Positions 8,985 to 20,205 of a DNA stretch of 64,000 nt are shown piece after piece. This DNA is from Agrypnia vestita. Taxonomy: Eukaryota > Arthropoda > Insecta > Trichoptera > Phryganeidae. The position numbers were made by a program, and so were the translations under genes. Each line of letters starts with the position of its first letter. The first letter of the stretch is position 1. The stretch lies in assembly GCA_016648135.1 (NCBI GenBank), contig JADDOH010011108.1, positions 1-64,000 on the forward strand, written 5' to 3'. Under the pieces are notes generated by a model. It saw only the letters and a program-made list of their open reading frames with translations, did no database searches and was not told the DNA's origin.

Positions 8985-11150
8985 CGGTCCCGGTTACTCG
9001 CCAAGTACTTTGTGCGCTCCATAGACTGAAAACATCCAAATGCGGTCACAACACTCATTCGTTAGCAAGGTCCGTTCTAGAAGTGGGTGGTGAGCGAGCG
9101 GGCAGGAGAACGTGGATGGTGCTCAGGGCTAGACAACAAGGTGGGGGTGGCCAAAATAACAATTAAGACGTATTTGGTATTGATGAACACATAACCGAGG
9201 ATGGTGTACAAGAAATCGATAGACAAAAGGAGAAAGATGACACACAAGACAAAGACTGAAAATGTCAAAATGCGGCCAAAACACACATTCATCAGGAAGG
9301 TCCGTTCTGCAACAGAGATAAGTAGCTGTTTCACGGTGGTAAGCTGAAATGGGGCACGGGAGCATGGGAGAAACGTGCTCTAAACAACAAAGTGGGGGTG
9401 GCCAAAATAATAATTATGACGTATTTGGTATTAATGGACACATTACCGAGATTGGTGTACAAGAAATTGAAAGACAAAAGAAGAAAGATGACACACAAGA
9501 CAAAGACTGAAAATATCAAAATGCGGCCAAAACACGCATTCATCAGGAAGGTTCGTTCAAAAACAGAAATTAATAGCTGTTTCATGGTGGTCCGGAAGGT
9601 CAGGAAGGTCCGTTTGGAATTAATGAACACATTACCGAAGTTAGTGTACAATAAATTGAAAGACAAAAGGAGAAAAATGACACACAAGACAAAGACTGAA
9701 GATATCAAAATGCGGCCAAAACACACATTCATCAAGAAGGTCCGTTTGGTATTAATGAACACATTACAGAGGTTAGTGTACAATAAATTGAAAGACAAAA
9801 GGAGAAAGATGACACACAAGACAAAGACTGAAAGTATCAAAATGCGGCCAAAACACACATTCATCAGGAAGGTCCGTTCAAAAGTAGAAATTAGTAGCTG
9901 TTTCATGGTGGTGAGTTGTGGATATGGATGGTGTTCAAAGCGTATTTACAAGTGAGGGCGGGGAAAAGCATAAATACGATGTACTAGTCATTAATGAATA
10001 CAATAACGAGGATGGCATATAAGAAAATGATAGACAGAAGAATAAATATGACACACAAGACAAAGCATGAAAATATCCAAATATGGTCATAACACACATT
10101 TATAAGCACGTCCTAAAATTGGTTGTTGTTATATATGTTTAGTTGAGACAGGGTGTGAGCAGACGGGAGAACGTAGATGTTGTTCAAGGCGAATGAACAA
10201 GTTATGAGCAGGCAAAAGAATAATTACGACGTATTGGATATTGATGAACACAAAAACGAGGGTGGTATACAAGATAGATAAAAGGAGAAATATGAAATGC
10301 AAGATTAAGACTGAGAATATCCAAATGCGACCACAGCACTCATTCATTAGCCAGATGCGTTTAAAAAATTGGTAGTTTTTACACAGTCGGGAGACAAATT
10401 CAGGCAGATGGGATAACGTGGATAATGTTCAAGACGAATAAATATGGTAAAAGGTAAGGGAAGACAAAATGATAATTATAATATTCTCAGTATTAATGAA
10501 AACAATTACGAGGATGTTAGATAAGAAATTAATAGATAAAAGAAGAAAGATGACACACAAGACATAGACCGAAAATATCCAAATGCGGTCACAATACATA
10601 ATCGATAGCAAGGTCGTTCTACAAAAGAAATGAGGAGTTGTTTCATGGTGGTGAGGAGCTGAAATAATGACGGCACTTCAGATGGACGAGAGAATGTGGA
10701 TGATCAAGGCGAATTTACAAGTGCGGGCGGGGAAAATAATAATTATGTCGTATTGGGTATCAATGTATACAATTACCAGAATGGCGAACAAAAAATTGGT
10801 AAACATAAGAAGAAATATGACGCAAAAGATGTAGACTGAAAATATTCAAATGCGGTCAAAACACACATTCATTAGCAACATCCATTCAACAATATAAATG
10901 GGAAGTTGTTGCATGGTGGTGAGCTTAGACAGGATGTGGGCGGATGAGAGAACTGGATATGGTTCAAGGCGAATAAAGAAGGTTTGAGTGGGCAAAATGA
11001 TAATTATGACGTATTGGGTATTGATGAACACAAAAACGAAAATAGCATACAAGGTACTGATAGACAAAATAACAGAGACGATATACAAGATACAAATAGA
11101 CATGAATGACATACAAGGTATGGGTGAAAGGTACGAGACGTACAACGGGC
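8985..11150. repeat. degenerate tandem array, ~250-bp unit, about 9 copies
   Basis: The phrase GACACACAAGACAAAGACTG or close variants recurs at about 9238, 9490, 9680, 9811, 10045, 10552 and 10815, mostly 240-265 bp apart. Shorter units (131-190 bp) at 9600-9870 come from internal deletions. Each unit also has GATGAACAC, GAAATTGATAGACAAAAG, AAATGCGG, ACACATTCATCAG and a GGTGGTGAG block. Units diverge toward the right end. In 9331-9955 both strands stay open for about 190 codons because the period happens to keep frame. The antisense frame gives repeated hydrophobic segments (VFVLCVIFLLLSF). I read it as satellite-like DNA, not genes. Confidence 0.85.
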
Positions 11151-11671
11151 GTAGGAAAGTAAGGCTTGAAAGTGGTAGACAAGTACCGCAAACCAGTTAT
11201 TGTTCAGTATCGGAACCGACGGGTTTTAATTCACGCGGGAGTCAAAAACATTAAACACAAACATTTAGGGCATTAAATTGTGTATTCTGGTTTAAAGAGC
11301 TCGCAGCCGGTCGGCAGAAGCAAAAAGAACACACTAATCGACGCGACAGACCCCACCGGGAAAATTTAGCGAGTCGTGATTACATTTATATATCTAGAGA
11401 ATCTTTCGTGTCCAAACTTCCCAATAGAAAACCCGGAACGAAAAGCGCTGTCATGGAATTTTGCACCAAAAATAAGAATTAATTAATAATAACAAGACAT
11501 GGTAGAATGAATTTACAAAGATAGTTAACAAGTTATTGATGGATAAATGAACAATGAAATGAAGTAATGACTACAGATGAACAAGAAATGGATACACAAA
11601 AGAACAAAGGTGATTTACAAAATATATACAAGAGTTAAGGTCAAATTATTATGGTCATTAACATACTTATG
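11151..11671. other. no gene seen
   Basis: No supported gene. The stretch 11220-11400 is somewhat GC-richer; the rest is AT-rich with no recognisable repeat ends. Confidence 0.4.
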
Positions 11672-12028
11672 TGTTAAATAAAAGGAATATTTTAAACGAA
11701 CCGTATATTTCACTGAGAAGCACATCTCTAACTCTATTTACCTAACTTATTTGTAACATTTACGAATTAAATTAGTGTTTTTTATGTAAATTTTAAATTT
11801 TATATGGTGGAGGCCGAACTGATTATTTCTTCCGAGATCGTAAATTGTATGCAATTTGTTAAGAGGTATTCCTCAATTTACGACCTCGGAAGAAATAATC
11901 AGTTCGGCCTCCACACGTAGTGATAGGACGCTCTCCTGATGACGCTGGATAAGACTTCAGCGAAACGTGGAAATTTGCTTCTTAGCGAAATATACGGTTC
12001 GTATAAAATATCTGTTTCATTTAACACA
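11672..12028. repeat. inverted-repeat element with internal hairpin
   Basis: Left end (TTAAATAAAAGGAATATTTT, ACGAACCGTATATTTCACTG) is the inverse of the right end (AGCGAAATATACGGTTCGTA, AAATATCTGTTTCATTTAAC). Inside, 11808-11913 is a 40-bp inverted repeat with a single mismatch (TGGAGGCCGAACTGATTATT against its inverse). The right arm also carries a hammerhead-like motif (11925-11980). The layout recalls PLE terminal repeats, but no PLE protein sequence adjoins. Confidence 0.65.
11925..11980 (+). ncRNA. hammerhead-ribozyme-like motif
   Basis: CTGATGA (11936-11942), a 6-bp stem II (GCTGGA with TTCAGC including a G-U pair, loop TAAGAC) and GAAA (11962-11965), followed by CGTGG. The two conserved core strings are intact. 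The base expected just before the cut is G, which hammerheads do not accept, so activity is doubtful. Confidence 0.5.
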
Positions 12029-12286
12029 TACAGATATATACAGTTATAATGGGCAATGGATAAAAGATGGATTACAAAGTATGTATGAAATAATATTTAT
12101 GATGTAAACGTACAAAAAAACAAGGATGACGTACAAGGCACGGGGGAACGAAATAACATGGATGGCATACAAGGAATGATTGGACAAACAACGGTAGCCA
12201 TATTGCACGCTTACTTTGTTAGCTGTCGAAAAAGTAACACGCGTTTTGGTGCAATTTTTCGCATATGTAAAAAAACGGAACATGAT

Positions 12287-12412
12287 TTCAAATTTTCTGG
12301 ACAGAAACGACACCGTTGCGGTGCCTCACCCGCCGTACTCGCCGGACATGGCCCTCTGCGACCGCTGTCTATTTCCGAATGTGAATAAAACACCATGAAA
12401 GGACGACCATGA
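12287..12412 (+). pseudogene. mariner/Tc1-type transposase fragment (third catalytic block)
   Basis: Encodes FLDRNDTVAVPHPPYSPDMA then LCDRCLFPNVNK, which matches the conserved HPPYSPDLAPCDFFLFP block around the last catalytic Asp of mariner transposases. A stop and frame change follow at about 12398. No inverted repeats were found around it, so it is a small isolated relic. Confidence 0.65.
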
Positions 12413-12429
12413 TTTTTTATTTATATATA

Positions 12430-13045
12430 TTTATTTAGTTAATGATACATAGTTGTTTATCATTAGCCATGTATAAACGTATTAAATAATATTTCTCTTC
12501 ATACATTTTCCATTGTTATGTGCCGTTTACATTCTCGTTTGAACATATCGATTCTACTCAGTTTCCTCACACCTTCTGGCAGATTCTCTTTTATTCCCTT
12601 GTAATAAATGCAGTTTTGTGTGTTTGTCTTTTTTTCTATTTGGAATACTTATTTTGTTTGCGTTTCTTGTATTATGTCTACGTATCTCTGTGTTATATTT
12701 GATTTTATTTTTTAAATATATTTTGTCGTTTAATATTTTGTGTGTGAATATCATTGTATTTAATTTTAATCCTTGTTATATATTTATCCAATTTAAATTT
12801 GAGAGCATTCTTTTAATTTTGGAATATCTATTTCTCTGTAGAATTATCCTCGTTGCTCTATTCTGTTGAATTTGTAATTTTCTTATATCTCCTTCATTAC
12901 ATAGGTACAAAGTAGTGGGGCAGTATTGAAAATGAGGAGCGATTATTGATTTATATATTGTTATGGCTGTTTCTTTGTTAATTTTGTCCTTATCCTTCTT
13001 GGCAACATTGAGAAAACAACAGAGTAGCTGAAAATTGCGTTCCAC
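12430..13045 (-). pseudogene. CR1/L2-like LINE 3' end
   Basis: Minus-strand translation of 12776-13045 gives IYKSIIAPHFQYCPTTLYLC and QIQQNRATRIILQRNRYSKI, the conserved segment just after the reverse-transcriptase domain in CR1/L2-like LINEs. After a frame change at about 12760, the tail YNTEIRRHNTRNANKISIPN continues to about 12560. It is followed by a non-coding 3' part. Truncated at the 5' side, frameshifted, inactive. Confidence 0.8.
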
Positions 13046-14544
13046 AGATTAGAGTACTGGTACAAGCGTTTTATTATATATCTGACGAGGACTAATTTTA
13101 AGGATGTAAAATTAATATTGATGAATAAATAGACTCGAGAAAAACGAAAATTCCGCGGAATTTTTATCAACCCTCGTAGACGGGCAAAATAAGAAAGTAT
13201 TTAATTATTGTTCATCGAGAAGTTAAGTTTGTTGTAGCCCGAATGGGAATCGTTTGAGGGATATTAATATTTAATGAGCTTTAATGCTTTTAAAAGAACT
13301 GTCACTGTACCATAGTGCTCTAAATGCTTCGTGTTAATTTTTATTTCTCCGTGTTTTTCTAGACGCAAAAAGCAAACCATTTTCTTTTTCTGTCTTTTAT
13401 TATTTTTTTTATTATCAATCTTTATTAATTTAAGCGCCTTGTCCCTTTGAAAATATTGTGGAAACAAGTAGGTGAATGATTTTCTTTATAACTTATAGCA
13501 TCTTGATAACTGTGTTATGTATTATTAGAACTGAATCAAGATTTCTAATTGCATTTTACAACTTTGATGAAAATATACACTTTCCCGGACATCCCATCTA
13601 CTTTCTGCCTGGATAGTGAAAACATTGTGATTATTTAGAGGTTTTGCAAATCAACGGCCATTTCCTGCCGCAATTTTTTTAACAAAATCTGTTGCCCGGG
13701 CAACGCCGGATACGAACCGCTTGTCATGGCATATTTGAGAATTTTGTGTAATTTGGATAACATCGCAATAATTTTGTATTCAGAAATGGACTACGTGACA
13801 AAACAAACAAAATCATTTTTTAACGGCCAAATATTTTTAAATCTTCGACGTATTACATTTCCGAAATATCAATTTTACTGGACAAAACCAGTTAAAACCG
13901 GTTATTTTTGACCAGAGGCATAGCCTAATTTTCGTTCTTTGAGACGATACTTTTTTCATATACTGCTGCATATCAATAAGTAAGTGTTCTTCGTAAAAAA
14001 TAATCAACCTAAAACTTAAATTCACGTAACCCTTTTGACTATTTACATTTTATTTCTGTTTATCCGAAAGGTCTATGTATATTGTCTTAAATTTCATGTA
14101 TATAATGAAAGGAATATAATTTTGATATGGAGTAATTTTTGTACTTGAATCGAAGTGATATCGAAGTTTCTGGAATCATTTTGCAGTTGGATTTTGTTAA
14201 TTGTAACCACTTTTGTATTATTATTAACTTTATATGTTTTACCCTTTTTGAGATATCAACTACATTTAAATGTTTACCGCCCTTTTTTCATAAATTCTAA
14301 AAAAAACAGTCAATTGTTTTAACTATTTCCGTGTTTCATTACTGGCCACTCGGATTGATTTTTTGACAAAACAATTAAAAGAACCTAAGCAAAAAACCCT
14401 GAGACTAAAGTGAACTTGTTCATTGCTGAGTCTTCCCAAAGGTAAGTTACGAGAACCTTGGAAAGTCTGTTCTCTACATAATATAAAATGTACAAAATAT
14501 CTTTAAACTCTAGTAAATAATAAATATATATTTATTTCGACGCG
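13046..14544. other. no gene seen
   Basis: AT-rich sequence without a supported gene or complete repeat. Short reading frames here show no recognisable domain. Confidence 0.5.
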
Positions 14545-14812
14545 TTACGTCAAAGATTACGCAATAAAATTTTGATGACAACCGTTAAATAATGAATTAT
14601 TCCCGCTCGAGAGGGCAATCTCCGGACAGAACGGGACAAATTGCGTCATTCCTCCCGGAAAAGATGTCGGCAATTTAATTATCTCCGGCTCGTCGCGGGA
14701 GTACGTCAGAGGCTGGGCTGGACCACGGGCAGCGGCGTAACGAAGTGCCGGGCCACCGGGCAAATTGTCGTGCAAATGGGAGATTAAATCCGCGCAAAAT
14801 TCTCGACGTAAG
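14545..14812. other. GC-rich island of unknown nature
   Basis: A sharply bounded GC-rich block in AT-rich surroundings. The minus strand is open for 72 codons (14557-14775) with MHDNLPGGPALRYAAARGPA near its start, but I see no convincing splice acceptor. On the plus strand the block ends at a donor-like GTAAGTTT. It could be a conserved non-coding element or part of an exon; I cannot tell which. Confidence 0.35.
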
Positions 14813-15039
14813 TTTAAAAAAATAAGGCTTTATGAGGGCCAACTGTTGTCATGAATCTCAACACAAAATCACTCAGACTTTAGAAAAAACATGTATTTTA
14901 TAACCTCTCAACCAAAAATTCTTATTGTAAACACATGTTATTGTATTGTATTGTAAACAACATTGTTATTGTAAACATTGGGAAAGAGCTTGTTCTGAAC
15001 ATGAACATATCAAAGACAGGACCTACAAAGTCTAGTTAG

Positions 15040-15834
15040 CAGGATGTATGATGTATGCAAGGAAAGTGACCTTATTTTGAATGTAAAGAAGTCAAAAGTA
15101 ATGGTATTCGAGAAGGAGGAAAGTAAGACAACGTGTGAAATACTAGTAGGCAATGAATGTTTGGAACAAGTAGATGAGTTTGTGTACTTGGGAAGTATGT
15201 TCGATAGAAGAGGGAATGTTGAGAAAGATATAGAGAGGAGAGTGACTGCCGGGAATAGGGTGAACGGTGCTTTGAATGCAATAATTTCTAATAGAAATAT
15301 GTCTACCGAGGCAACTGGCGGTACATAATGGAGTTCTGGTACCGACACTAATGTATGGAAGTGAAGCCTGGAGCTGGCAGAAGAGGAACGAAAGTAGATT
15401 GAATGCAGTGGAGATGAGGTCCCTTAGACGTATGTGTGGTAAATCCATGTATGATAGAGTAAAGAATGAAGATATTAGGAATGAATGTAAAGCTGATCGT
15501 AGCATAATACAGAGAATAAAAATAGGGTCGCTCAGGTGGTTTGGGCATGTTGAGCGAATGAATGAGGAAAGAATGGTAAGAAAGATATATGATGCAAGTG
15601 TTGACGGCGCCAGAAAAAGAGGGCGACCACGGAAGACGTGGCATGACCAGATTAACCAGATACTGGAAGATGGTCCTGTTAGAAGTCTGAACAACCGTCG
15701 AGCTTGCATGCGAAGATGTATGAATGTAGACGAAGCGAAAGTTGTATGTCAGGACAGAAGAGTATGGCGCTCTATCCTCTCTGCCTGCCCCCTCGGGGAA
15801 ACGGCGTGATGGTAAGTAAGTAAGTAAGTAAGTT
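15040..15834 (+). pseudogene. RTE-like LINE, C-terminal third plus 3' tail
   Basis: Two frames cover the reverse-transcriptase C-terminus. The first (15044-15328) has VDEFVYLGSMFDRRGNVEKD and NRVNGALNAIISNRNMSTEA; the second (15351-15806) has LMYGSEAWSWQKRNESRLNA, LRWFGHVERMNEERMV, RKRGRPRKTWHDQI and ends VWRSILSACPLGETA. A small deletion near 15313 shifts the frame between them. The stop is followed almost at once by a GTAA repeat tail (15811-15834), as expected for RTE-type elements with nearly no 3' UTR. Truncated at the 5' side; otherwise rather well preserved, so a fairly recent insertion. Confidence 0.85.
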
Positions 15835-17125
15835 CAGGATATTCAGCCGACAGTCTCATGACGATCTGATACTACAACTTGAGGGTGTCAGCGTCAAACT
15901 GAAGTGGCCAATAGTAGCTTTAAAAAAAGAATAACACAACACAATTAACGTGTCACAGAGGGTATCACGCACACTAATGAAAGTGTATTTCATAGGGTGG
16001 ACGGCCCTACCACTGACTTTTTTGTAGATCATTTAATTTTACACAATTCGTTCCTACACGATTTTTTTTGTATCTCCAACGGATAAGGCATTAGAGCGCT
16101 TTAGCGGCAAATTTTTTCCCGACTTGATTCATTAATACCGTTAATGATCGGCTGCTTATACGCTAGGGTAATTTTTAATATACAAAAATCTTCCTGGAAA
16201 AATGCAATTCATAACAATAAAAAGCGCATACAAATCCGTTCGGTGGTTCTTGAGATAAGCGCGGTCATACAGACGGACAGGCGCTCGCCTGGGACGTCCT
16301 TTTATACCATCGATTACATCGATAAGGAATGAAATTATGTAACTGACGGTCTAATAAAAGCAGTTCGGGTTGCAAACCATACTCAAAGAGCTATCTAAAA
16401 ACAGAGTGAAGCCTAACTTTTGATAGAAATTTTGGAGCTATTTTAATATTTGTAGGAAAACACACAAATCTTTGAAATAAAATTAAAGTACCCAAATAAT
16501 TTAACCTTTTAAAATATATTTTTTAAATATTCTCAAAGTATAGTGTTTTCTATGAACACCTAGTTGTGCCAAACGTGGTTTATGTAACCCCGCTTATATT
16601 ATATGTAAGCTTATCACGCTTATATTAGCTTCACCTGTGTGTCTGTTTGTCTGGACGGAATCTAATAATCAATATTTCCCCCTCTTCCCAATGTCCAATG
16701 GAGCTTAAATTTTGCACACATGGCAATACACGATGACAGTAGTATACTCCAAATAAAAGCGTGGGCGTTTTCTGCCCATCTATATCAATATCGTAATCGT
16801 TCACCTTTTATATGGAGAGTGAAGCAATTATTGTGTCAGAACTTTTTTTACTACATTTGGATATAATTTATAAGTTAGTATAAAGTTATATAAAATGTTA
16901 TTTAAAAAAATTTTTTTTTTCATGCAATATTATAATTAATAACGGATTGACGCTGTGGCTAGGGATTTCTGTATTCAATCAGCACAGTGTTTTCATAATG
17001 CAATATAACGACCATTTATTTAACAGAAAATATATTTCGCAATAATGTATTTATTTTTAAAATCCTCACTAGAACATATATTGAGAATTATATTTTTATT
17101 AAATATTATACGTTTTCCACCAACG
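15835..17125. other. no gene; LINE-type 3' UTR motif at 16225-16280
   Basis: Mostly featureless AT-rich DNA. The segment ATCCGTTCGGTGGTTCTTGA then GATAAGCGCGGTCATACAGA resembles a phrase common near the 3' ends of insect LINE and SINE copies. No coding region survives with it. Confidence 0.35.
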
Positions 17126-17129
17126 ATTC

Positions 17130-17607
17130 CTTCGCCGCATTCTACAGATCCACTGGAGCGTCCATATATCTAACGTTACTGTTCTGCGTCGCTCTAAATG
17201 TCGCCCAATTGAGGACATGATCGTGGAAGCGAGATTGAGACGGACGGGACACGTGATACGCATGGGGGATCACAGACTTCCGAAACGGGTCGTATATGGG
17301 GAGATAGCGGGCAGGTGAAAGGCCCGAGGACAGAAGAAAACATATTATGACTGTCTTCGAGAATCGCTGAGCCTATGCGGAGTAGCTGGCACAATATCGT
17401 GTGAGCTGGAGGAGAGTCTGCTCTCGGGCTGATGGTGTTGCGGCGGCCAGACGAGTAATAAATGAGCAGCGAGCCGCAACCATGCGCCGACGGGACCGAC
17501 CAACACAACCTGACCGCTTCCTATGTGAAGTATGCGGGAGAGAGTGCACCTCTCAAATAGGGCTATTTCCCCACCAAAAAACTCGTGAGAGGTGCAGCAA
17601 GAACTAA
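17130..17607 (+). pseudogene. LINE reverse transcriptase C-terminus with zinc finger
   Basis: Translation gives EARLRRTGHVIRMGDHRLPK then RVVYGEIAGR, a stop, and ARGQKKTYYDCLRESLSLCG, the post-RT block of a common insect non-LTR family. The last 68 codons (17401-17607) end with FLCEVCGRECTSQIGLFPHQ. This is the terminal C2H2-like zinc finger (C-x2-C ... H) that closes these proteins. Internal stops and at least one frameshift show it is dead. The zinc finger is thought to help nucleic-acid binding in the live elements. Confidence 0.75.
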
Positions 17608-17896
17608 ATTAGAATGGCGAGGGGTTCCTCGATCACGAGGCCCGGCTACAACAAATATTATCCACATCGTAATAATAATCTGTTTACCTTGTCTTTAATT
17701 ATGTTTTTAAAAAGTTTAATTTTATTTATTTTTCCATAATCATCGTTAATGTACCTTGCGATTTTTCTTCTCGCACTGTGTTAATCAACATCGTAAGTTT
17801 TATTTAAAAAAAAAAATTTAACACATTTAAGTTACAATGTAGATTGCGCTATTCATTTTGCTAATATTCTTTATCTGTTTCTCGATTTCTGCTTAA

Positions 17897-18257
17897 CGCC
17901 GGTGCCACACTAGGCGTATCTTCCGTCGCATCTTTGACGCCGCGGAACGCCGCTACATTTGTTTCCATACAATATGCGCTTATCGGATACATTGAGTGGA
18001 TCATCGCTCAATCCGCTGGCGGAACACTCGCTTCGGCGTTTGTTCGGTTCTCCGGCCGCGGAACTTACGTCAACGTAAAATCTGTGACGTCGCGTATCAT
18101 GTTTTTAAATGCAACGCGCCACATTCGACGGATTGTCCGCACGTGTGTTTGTTCTCCGCGCGGTCTGCCGCGGAATGTATGTGACGGTTAAATTCGGCTG
18201 CGGATTTAACGCGACGTCAAAGACGCGACCGAAGAAACGCGAAGTGTGGCGCTGGCC
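17897..18257. repeat. PIF/Harbinger-like MITE
   Basis: A 361-bp GC-rich unit with inverted ends: CGCCGGTGCCACACT on the left, AGTGTGGCGCTGGCC on the right. Both ends are flanked by TAA (17894-17896 and 18258-18260), a 3-bp duplication typical of PIF/Harbinger elements. Subterminal parts (CGTCGCATCTTTGACG and CGTCAAAGACGCGACCG) also pair. No transposase. The GC-rich interior gives overlapping open frames that I consider fortuitous. Confidence 0.75.
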
Positions 18258-18271
18258 TAAAATTCTTACTT

Positions 18272-18322
18272 ATGCGTCCCGCACATGACTTACTTATGAA
18301 ACTGTCATGTGCAGGACGCGGA
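18272..18322. repeat. small inverted repeat
   Basis: GCGTCCCGCACATGAC on the left pairs with GTCATGTGCAGGACGCG on the right around an 18-base loop. Could be the remnant of a small foldback element. Confidence 0.5.
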
Positions 18323-18510
18323 AAGGAGGCAGGCGCAGCTCACGTGATTAATCTCAAATCTAAAATTTATATTCTCAGTCCATTAACTTCCACCTGCTTA
18401 GTTATACTTTCTGAGATGCGTACAAACGATTAAGATCTGGCCTACTTTTCCAAACATGCACCTATTTTGAAACCGTATTAAATCGTCGATAAAAAAATGA
18501 CAAATGGCTG

Positions 18511-18712
18511 AAACTTCGGTCACCGAAAAGAGAGATTTTCGTACATTGACCCTACGCTACGTATCCTTGTCGCACGCGTACAATTATATTGCTGTCACGC
18601 TCGCTCGCTGTGCCTGTGCGAGCGTGACAGCAACATAATTGTACGTGTGCGACAAGGATACGCAGTGTAGGGTTAATAATGTACAAAAATCTCTTTTCGG
18701 CGACCGTGGTTA
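18511..18712. repeat. 202-bp hairpin MITE
   Basis: AACTTCGGTCACCGAAAAGA on the left is mirrored by TCTTTTCGGCGACCGTGGTT on the right. The inner parts pair over almost the whole length (GTATCCTTGTCGCACGCGTA with TACGTGTGCGACAAGGATAC, GCTGTCACGCTCGC with GCGAGCGTGACAGC). A foldback element with ~95-bp arms and almost no loop; no coding capacity. Confidence 0.8.
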
Positions 18713-18714
18713 AC

Positions 18715-18960
18715 AATACTTTACAGGTAGTTTTCTACCTTATATAAGACGAAAATATTAATTAAATAATTTCCTAATATCAATAGTTATGAAGATTAAC
18801 GACTTCAGATTTCGCATCAATATTTCTGACTCATGTAAGTAAAAGACTTTTTAGTAATTTCGTTTGACTTGTATTAAGGCGAATGAATTTTTAACATTCG
18901 ATATAAGTTACTTTAATAAGTTTTAAAAAAGGAAAAATTGAAATCATGAAAAAAAGCTAA
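18715..18960. repeat. foldback family A, diverged copy
   Basis: Contains TTTACAGGTAGTTTTCTACC, TAATATCAATAGTTATGAAG, TTCGCATCAATATTTCTGAC and GGCGAATGAATTTTTAACAT in family order. Only one arm plus part of the second remains. Confidence 0.55.
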
Positions 18961-18999
18961 CTCAATTTTTTTTAATTATTTCAAATTTTCCTGTCTTTT

Positions 19000-19215
19000 G
19001 ATGGCTACCCATGTGACCATGTTGAGGATCGAGGGGAAAGAGAAAAATCCCCCATTGGACCGACCAAGTGGAAAAAGTGGCAGCACCTCTATGGTGATAG
19101 CGCTAAAATTTGTAGGATGCTGGGAAAGATGAATGAGAATAGTCAAAAGAGTGGGAGGTCATGAAGATAACCATACTCAGTCACGAGGGACCGACTTGGA
19201 TGATGATGACCTCCA
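19000..19215 (+). pseudogene. LINE 3' end, weakly preserved
   Basis: GGACCGACCAAGTGGAAAAA encodes the usual RWTDQVEK-type segment near the end of RTE/CR1-like LINE proteins. The segment GACCGACTTGGATGATGATG matches the closing GTDLDDDD-like tail that runs into a GAT repeat. Frames are broken throughout. Family known from resemblance only. Confidence 0.45.
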
Positions 19216-19329
19216 AAACTATTGATATTGGGACAATGTTGCATTGAATATTTTCGTAGGTAAGAATCTATTTTTATTAAGGTAGTAATCTATCTGTAAC
19301 ATATTGTAGACTATCTGTGTTGTATCCTA

Positions 19330-20160
19330 TATATATAATAGCGAAAAATTTATTTAGTAACCGATTCACTTTACGACAAATTCGGTCGTTAAGTGAAGGC
19401 TGTCTGTAATAATAACGATTGCTTTAAAAATGGATAATAAATGTTAATCAATAAATAAATGAGACTTACACATAAGGTCGATATATTCACGGAAATATAC
19501 AAGGCCGCTATAGCGTAATTGGATAACGCGCCTGCCCCGGAAAGAAGGAGATCCGTGGTTCGAATCCCGGTAGCAGGCAAATATTTTTTCATGGATTTGA
19601 TTTTTTTGTGTGTCTTTCTCATTGATTAATCAATTTGGTTTTAATAAAAACATGCTGAAGGATACGTAAAATACGATGATTGGACAGATATTTTCCGACT
19701 GATGAAGGGATCTGTTGTGGATGTAACCTTGTATACGATAGCAAGGGATTCATTCAGTTGCCGATTCGCTTTACGATCAGTTGGGTCGTTAAGTGAGAGC
19801 TGATTGCATTATTAATACTATTAAAGTGTCGATGGATGTGTGAGATACGACTACTGGCCAGATATTTTCCGGCTAATGATAATGGTACTGATGAAGGGGT
19901 GTCTGCCTACCCGACCCTGTATATAATATGGGTTCACTTAGTAACCCCTTCGCCTTACCACGTCGACCACGTCGATCGTTAAGTGAGGGCTGTCAGTATT
20001 TAATAATAAAATGTTAATGGATGCGTGAGATACGACTACTGGCCAGATATTTTCCGGCTTGTGATATATATTGTGTATATGTTCACTTAGTAACCGATTC
20101 GCTTTACGACCAGGTCGGCCGTTAAGTGAGAGCTGACTACATTATAACACGGTCAGATAT
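19330..20160. repeat. tandem array, 4 diverged units (~130-190 bp)
   Basis: The phrase CCGATTCGCTTTACGACCAG followed by GGTCGTTAAGTGAGAGCTG (or variants) occurs at about 19360, 19760, 19945 and 20095. Between occurrences the shared block GAGATACGACTACTGGCCAG and ATATTTTCCGGCT recurs. The first unit is split by the SINE at 19440-19645, which accounts for its larger spacing. Non-coding. The array lies just 3' of an exon of the minus-strand gene. Confidence 0.75.
19440..19645 (+). repeat. tRNA-derived SINE inserted in a tandem unit
   Basis: Same family as the inverted pair at 4.5-5.05 kb: AAGGTCGATATATTCACGGA, then a tRNA-like head from 19503 (GGCCGCTATAGCGTAATTGG), box B GGTTCGAATCC, then AATATTTTTTCATGG and GTCTTTCTCATTGATTAATC. 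The head resembles tRNA-Arg in its first half. The anticodon arm does not pair properly, so it is not a functional tRNA. Confidence 0.7.
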
Positions 20161-20205
20161 TTTCGGATGCGACAAAGATACTGGTGAAGGGGTGTGTCGG
20201 CTTAC

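Noticed and set aside
9331..9955. Long overlapping open frames on both strands (191 and 187 codons)
   Set aside because: They lie in a tandem array; openness follows from unit composition and period, and neither protein resembles anything known.
17934..18191. Open frames of 62-85 codons in GC-rich sequence
   Set aside because: They lie inside a MITE with clear ends and TAA duplication.
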